Source of the DNA: Alloiococcus sp035301245
Lineage (GTDB): Bacteria > Bacillota > Bacilli > Lactobacillales > Carnobacteriaceae_A
NCBI GenBank assembly: GCA_035301245.1
Contig: DATGUS010000072.1
Span: 78,099 to 142,098 of the forward strand
DNA length: 64,000 bases
Direction of reading: 5' to 3'
The position numbers were made by a program, and so were the translations under genes. This document shows, piece by piece, positions 61,493 through 64,000 of the stretch (position 1 is its first letter; each line of letters begins with the position of its first letter). The notes beneath the pieces are model-generated. The model was not told where the DNA came from, ran no database searches, and worked only from the letters and a program-made list of their open reading frames with translations.

Positions 61493-62500
61493 CTATTTTT
61501 GTGGTAATTCATATCCTAAATGCTCATACGCTTTAGCCGTTGCAACGCGTCCTCTTGCAGTCCGTTGTAGTAGACCTTGTTTTAATAAATAAGGTTCTAC
61601 CATATCTTCAATTGTTTCAATCTCTTCACTGACGTTAGCTGATAAGGTATTTAAGCCAACTGGTCCACCATTATATAACTCAATTAATGTTCTTAAAATT
61701 TTGTGATCCAGTGTATCTAAACCAATGCCATCAACTTGAAGTAACTTTAAAGATTCTTTTGCAATGTCTCTAGATATTATGCCATCGCCTTTCACTTCAG
61801 CATAGTCACGCACTCGTTTTAATAAACGGTTCGCAATTCGCGGTGTTCCTCGTGAGCGACCGGCAATTTCAAGTGATCCTTTTTCATCCGTTCGAATATT
61901 TAACACATCGGCCGAACGTTTGACGACTTCATTCAAATCATCCTTCGAATAGTACTCCATGTAAGATAAAATACCAAAACGATCTCTTAAAGGAGCGGAC
62001 AATGATCCAGCACGAGTTGTTGCTCCAATTAGGGTAAATGGTGGCAACGGGAAGTGAACTGGATGCGCCGATTCTCCTTCACCGATAATAATATCAATAA
62101 AGTAATCTTCCATAGCTGAGTAAAGCATCTCTTCAATAACTCTTGGCAAACGGTGAATTTCATCAATAAATAAAATACCACCTGGTTCTAAGTCGTTCAG
62201 CAAAGCAACTAAGTCACCCGGTTTATCAATTGCTGGACCGGAAGTTGTTCGAATGGCCGTCTGCATTTCATTGGCAATCACCATGGCTAGTGTTGTTTTT
62301 CCTAGTCCTGGTGGGCCATACAAGAGCACGTGGTCTAATGCTTCTTCTCTGCTTTTGGCTGCTTGAATATAGATGGATAACTCTTTTTTTACTTTTTCTT
62401 GACCAATGTATTGATCTAGTTTTTGTGGTCGCAATGATGTTTCAAATGTTCGTTCTGTTTCATCTAATTCATCAGAGATCAATCGATCATCTTGACTCAT
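61493..62500 (-). CDS. ruvB: Holliday junction helicase RuvB
   Basis: A 335-residue AAA+ motor: SLRPQKLDQYIGQ, Walker A GPPGLGKTTLA (about residue 65), Walker B ILFIDEIHRL, arginine finger region TTRAGSLSAPLRDRFG and the winged helix (RTARGRVATAKAYEHLG). It drives branch migration with RuvA, encoded 20 bases upstream. Confidence 0.98.
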   Translation of the reverse strand: MSQDDRLISDELDETERTFETSLRPQKLDQYIGQEKVKKELSIYIQAAKSREEALDHVLLYGPPGLGKTTLAMVIANEMQTAIRTTSGPAIDKPGDLVALLNDLEPGGILFIDEIHRLPRVIEEMLYSAMEDYFIDIIIGEGESAHPVHFPLPPFTLIGATTRAGSLSAPLRDRFGILSYMEYYSKDDLNEVVKRSADVLNIRTDEKGSLEIAGRSRGTPRIANRLLKRVRDYAEVKGDGIISRDIAKESLKLLQVDGIGLDTLDHKILRTLIELYNGGPVGLNTLSANVSEEIETIEDMVEPYLLKQGLLQRTARGRVATAKAYEHLGYELPQK

Positions 62501-62520
62501 TCATCTTCACCTCTTTGCTT

Positions 62521-63129
62521 TTATTGATGTAATAATAAACGTAATGCTTCTCTAATATAAGCATCCGTCGTCATTGGGTCTAAGTCTTCTAATTTTGTTT
62601 TTACTTTCTTCACTTCGCGTTTGCTGTATCCTAAGGCATCTAAGGCTTCTAAGGCTTCTACTAAAGCAGGGCCATGTTTGGATCTTTCTTCACCGGCAGG
62701 CGCAACACCGTCAAATAATTCTGGCGATAGTTCTTGCAATTTTCCTTTTAAATCTAAAATAATTTGTGACGCTGTTTTTTTACCAACGCCTGGGAAACGT
62801 TGTAAAAACTTCGCATCTTCCGCTTCAATGGCTCGAATGAGTCCAGCATGGTCATCATTCGCTAAAATACCTAATGCACTTTTTGGTCCGATACCTGATA
62901 CATTAATCAGTTTTAAAAATAAATTCTTTTCGTTTAAATTACTAAAACCAAATAATGAGATACTATCTTGTGTCACATTCTGATAAATATATACTTTAAC
63001 TTGTTTTTCTAACTCATTGGTCATTCGAAATGGATTTGCCATTAAGATATGATAGCCAATTCCATTGGTTTCTAACACTAAGTAACTTGGATATAATTCT
63101 ACTAATTTTCCAATCATATATTCATACAT
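62521..63129 (-). CDS. ruvA: Holliday junction DNA-binding protein RuvA
   Basis: A 202-residue protein with an N-terminal OB fold (MYEYMIGKLVELYPSYLVLETNGIGYHI), two helix-hairpin-helix motifs (LINVSGIGPKSALGIL and FLQRFPGVGKKTASQIILDLKGK) and a C-terminal RuvB-binding domain (EALDALGYSKREVKKV). Normal length. Confidence 0.98.
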   Translation of the reverse strand: MYEYMIGKLVELYPSYLVLETNGIGYHILMANPFRMTNELEKQVKVYIYQNVTQDSISLFGFSNLNEKNLFLKLINVSGIGPKSALGILANDDHAGLIRAIEAEDAKFLQRFPGVGKKTASQIILDLKGKLQELSPELFDGVAPAGEERSKHGPALVEALEALDALGYSKREVKKVKTKLEDLDPMTTDAYIREALRLLLHQ

Positions 63130-63201
63130 ATTTTCACCACTTTTAAAATTGTCAATCGCTCATATTATACATCAAATACTTACTCAATGTCATTGCGACA
63201 A

Positions 63202-63250
63202 CGAAAAAACTGTTGTCAGCTCACAGTTTAGTGAGGTACACAACAGTCTC
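63202..63250 (-). terminator. Terminator after the CBS/CorC gene
   Basis: ACTGTTGT pairs with ACAACAGT on the minus strand with an inner CTCAC/GTGAG stem, followed by six T residues. It lies 6 bases after the stop and before ruvA. Confidence 0.88.
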
Positions 63251-63255
63251 TTCGT

Positions 63256-64000
63256 TTAATGATTGTCTATTCTTTCTTTGATTTCATAATCAGTGTAAAT
63301 CGCGTGAGTTCGGTCTTCAGTAACCTTTACCGTATATATTCGACCTGATTCAACTCTTAAGGTTTGAATCACATAATCTCGGACACGCAACTTAATGCGT
63401 TCTGTTTTGCTTGGCACGTAGCCAATCTCACGTATAATCGCTCCTGCCAGTGTATCGATATCATCTTCAGGAATATTTAATTTATAGTACTCATTAAATT
63501 CTTCAATTTCAATTCCTGCATTAACAAAAGCATTATTGGCATCAATTTGTCTAATATCACCAGTACGTTTAACATCATTCTCGTCATCGATTTCGCCGAC
63601 GATTTCTTCCAGCAAGTCTTCCATCGTCACAATACCTTCAACCCCACCATACTCATCAATTAAGATAGCCATGTGCTGTTGATGACGTTTAAATTCAACT
63701 AACAAATCATCAATATACATGGTAGCTGGGACGAATAATGGGTCAAAAGAGACATTTAAAAGATTAATTTTGCTCTCATCATTTAAACGCATGGTTTTTA
63801 GCAGAGTCTTCGCATGCAGTATCCCAATGACATTATCGCGATCTTCTTTATATAAAGGAATACGTGAGTATGGGCTTTCTAATATTTCATCAATATTATC
63901 CTTAATATCATCATCGACGTTAAGCATTTGAGCATCCGTACGAGGTACCATCACATCTTTTGCCATTTTTTCATCTAAAGATAATACCCCTTCTAGCATG
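63256..64000 (-). CDS. HlyC/CorC (CNNM) family CBS-domain transporter, C-terminal part
   Basis: The 247 residues in the window start inside the protein and run off the right edge. Two CBS motifs are present (VMVPRTDAQMLNV...IGILHAKTLL; FVPATMYIDDLLVEFKRHQQHMAILIDEYGGVEGIVTMEDLLEEIVGEI), followed by a CorC_HlyC domain (NAFVNAGIEIEEFNEYYKLNIPEDDIDTLAGAIIREIGYVP). The missing N-terminal part should hold the CNNM membrane domain. Likely a divalent-metal transporter or exporter. Confidence 0.9.
   Translation of the reverse strand, partial: MLEGVLSLDEKMAKDVMVPRTDAQMLNVDDDIKDNIDEILESPYSRIPLYKEDRDNVIGILHAKTLLKTMRLNDESKINLLNVSFDPLFVPATMYIDDLLVEFKRHQQHMAILIDEYGGVEGIVTMEDLLEEIVGEIDDENDVKRTGDIRQIDANNAFVNAGIEIEEFNEYYKLNIPEDDIDTLAGAIIREIGYVPSKTERIKLRVRDYVIQTLRVESGRIYTVKVTEDRTHAIYTDYEIKERIDNH

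Noticed and set aside
1..64000. CRISPR array, prophage, insertion sequence or defence island
   Set aside because: No regularly spaced repeats, transposase, integrase or phage genes were seen; base composition and gene order look like uninterrupted core genome apart from the small exceptions listed.

Overview
The window is an AT-rich, gene-dense core-genome segment of a low-GC Firmicute. Most genes lie on the minus strand. The gene content points to Lactobacillales, perhaps Carnobacteriaceae, Aerococcaceae or an enterococcal relative, rather than a spore-former. The reasons are: yqeH is followed directly by yhbY and nadD; clpE with its zinc finger, prfC and femX-type genes are present; blocks match the Bacillus order spx-mecA-coiA-pepF / yjbH-yjbK-relQ-nadK-rluA; and no sporulation genes are seen. 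The assignment rests on recognised families and synteny, not on a search. No insertion sequence, prophage, CRISPR array, rRNA or tRNA was found.

Layout. 1-2.3 kb: ribosome-assembly and NAD block (nadD fragment, yhbY, yqeH, yqeG, a YkuJ-like gene). 2.5-4.5 kb: ptsHI. 4.7-7.1 kb: divergent clpE behind a promoter carrying two CtsR operators. 7.1-20.4 kb: prfC, a GNAT gene, rluA-type/nadK/relQ, CYTH and yjbH, pepF, a two-lipoprotein pair (CapA-like and VanY-like), coiA, mecA, an Spx protein and lplA. 20.6-24.3 kb: infC-rpmI-rplT behind an L20-type leader, and thrS behind a threonine T-box. 24.3-27.4 kb: a three-gene ABC importer of the TrpXYZ type behind an elaborate leader. 27.4-34.5 kb: DNA replication and repair (dnaI, dnaB, nrdR, coaE, mutM, polA). 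34.9-38.5 kb: murC, an orphan SftA-N-terminus-like gene, ytpR, pepA. 38.6-46.2 kb: trmB, ytmP, ecsAB, hit, a YtxH-like gene, prsA and an esterase. 46.4-53.9 kb: yhaM, yhaN, yhaO, yheA and a class A PBP. 54.3-64 kb: femX-like, nrnA, ytoI, dinB, yajC, tgt, queA, ruvBA and a CBS/CorC protein.

The most interesting element is the 5' leader of the ABC importer (27071-27387). A consensus promoter is followed by a ribosome binding site and a 22-codon leader peptide ending in ...SFYFSYFR, that is five Phe/Tyr codons among the last seven. Downstream come mutually exclusive RNA helices: a 13-bp antiterminator competes with both a protecting hairpin and a 15-bp intrinsic terminator. This has the architecture of a ribosome-mediated attenuator of the trp/phe type, unusual in Firmicutes where T-boxes normally do this job, and it predicts that the importer carries Phe/Tyr-type aromatic amino acids.

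Other points worth attention: infC appears to start at a non-AUG codon placed correctly after a strong Shine-Dalgarno; the Spx protein lacks the first Cys of its CxxC redox switch although YjbH and MecA are encoded nearby; and a 161-residue orphan sits where sftA normally lies. Several start codons were moved from the longest reading frame to internal starts with good ribosome binding sites; each move is explained in its entry.
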